From a virus: a DNA stretch of 39,429 nucleotides. Shown here piece after piece: positions 39,339 through 39,429 of this stretch. The position numbers and the translations under genes are program-made. The DNA lies in IMG/VR virus record IMGVR_UViG_3300009151_000156, positions 1 through 39,429 of that record; one strand, given 5' to 3'. The notes under the pieces were generated by a model that was not told the DNA's origin, searched no databases, and worked only from the letters and a program-made list of their open reading frames with translations. Within the stretch, counting starts at the first letter, position 1; every line of letters begins with the position of its first letter.

Positions 39339-39429
39339 TCGGTATGATCCGCGCAAGTCGTTGTGATTCCGCATCCTACCGCAAGACTCCGCCTGATTCC
39401 GGCTGGCTTGAACCGCGCGCGGAGACTCA
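39339..39429. other. Right host flank, unrecognised
   Basis: The last 91 bases lie outside the right-end sites. They are open in one plus frame for 30 codons (IGMIRASRCDSASYRKTPPD) and in one minus frame, but neither continues the DUF1501 fragment seen on the left in an obvious way. They may be a different part of the host, or the two flanks may come from different insertions. Confidence 0.5.

Noticed and set aside
1-39429. tRNA or rRNA genes
   Set aside because: No cloverleaf with conserved T-arm sequence or rRNA-like segment was noticed by eye; a tool search would settle it.

Overview
The window holds an essentially complete transposable (Mu-like) bacteriophage of about 39.2 kb. Roughly 110 bases at the left and 90 at the right appear to be host DNA. 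The phage identity rests on a MuA-type DDE transposase (30616-32766), a MuB-type ATPase (32796-33854), Gam-like and GemA-like early proteins, a DUF935 (Mu gp29) portal, a Mu gpI-type protease, gpF/gpG-like morphogenesis proteins, a DUF3486 (Mu gp27) small terminase, and inverted end repeats that look like transposase binding sites. The host is most likely a Verrucomicrobium or a relative in the PVC group. This is inferred from the left flank, which reads as the C-terminal part of a DUF1501 protein, from the high GC content, and from the style of several proteins (secreted tailspike with TSN/TNS-rich N-terminus, lipoproteins next to a holin-like gene). No marker gene proves it.

Layout: the genome is split into two divergent blocks that run outward from a switch region at about 28.5-29.3 kb. 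From 28490 down to 213 the minus strand carries a long, tightly packed block. First come small accessory genes (zinc ribbon/membrane protein, zinc ribbon, ribbon-helix-helix, YopX) ending in an intrinsic terminator near 26.1 kb. Next are a holin-like protein, a lipoprotein and an orphan DNA methyltransferase. Then comes packaging (a coiled-coil membrane protein, a Mu gp26-like winged helix, small terminase, a large terminase that looks GpA-like), followed by portal, protease/scaffold, major capsid protein and a cement-like protein. A host-recognition cluster sits inside the head genes: a 755-residue fibre, two small proteins, a 230-residue fibre-like protein and a 952-residue beta-helix tailspike. 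The block closes with gpF- and gpG-like proteins, tail terminator and tube candidates, tail assembly protein, a short tape measure and large distal tail proteins. No contractile sheath was found, so the virion is probably siphovirus-like, as in the B3/D3112 group.

The plus-strand block (29130-39230) encodes two ribbon-helix-helix proteins, a DUF3102-like protein, the transposition genes MuA and MuB, membrane proteins, Gam, a DnaA domain IV protein, a GemA-like protein, several small proteins coupled by 4-base start/stop overlaps, a putative Cys/His/Asp enzyme with an overlapping tiny lipoprotein, an ASCH-domain protein and a conserved-looking terminal gene. No classic Mu c repressor or Ner was recognised. 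The best lysogeny-switch candidates are divergently transcribed ribbon-helix-helix genes around a CTTATTA-N5-TAATAAG palindrome, plus a separate 26-base perfect palindrome just upstream of the minus-strand block.

Most interesting items: a fibre whose N-terminus resembles a head-tail connector and whose C-terminus is an S74-type intramolecular chaperone; a beta-helix tailspike with a signal peptide; a phage DnaA domain IV protein; a transposase with Glu instead of Asp at the apparent second catalytic position; and the absence of any recognisable endolysin.
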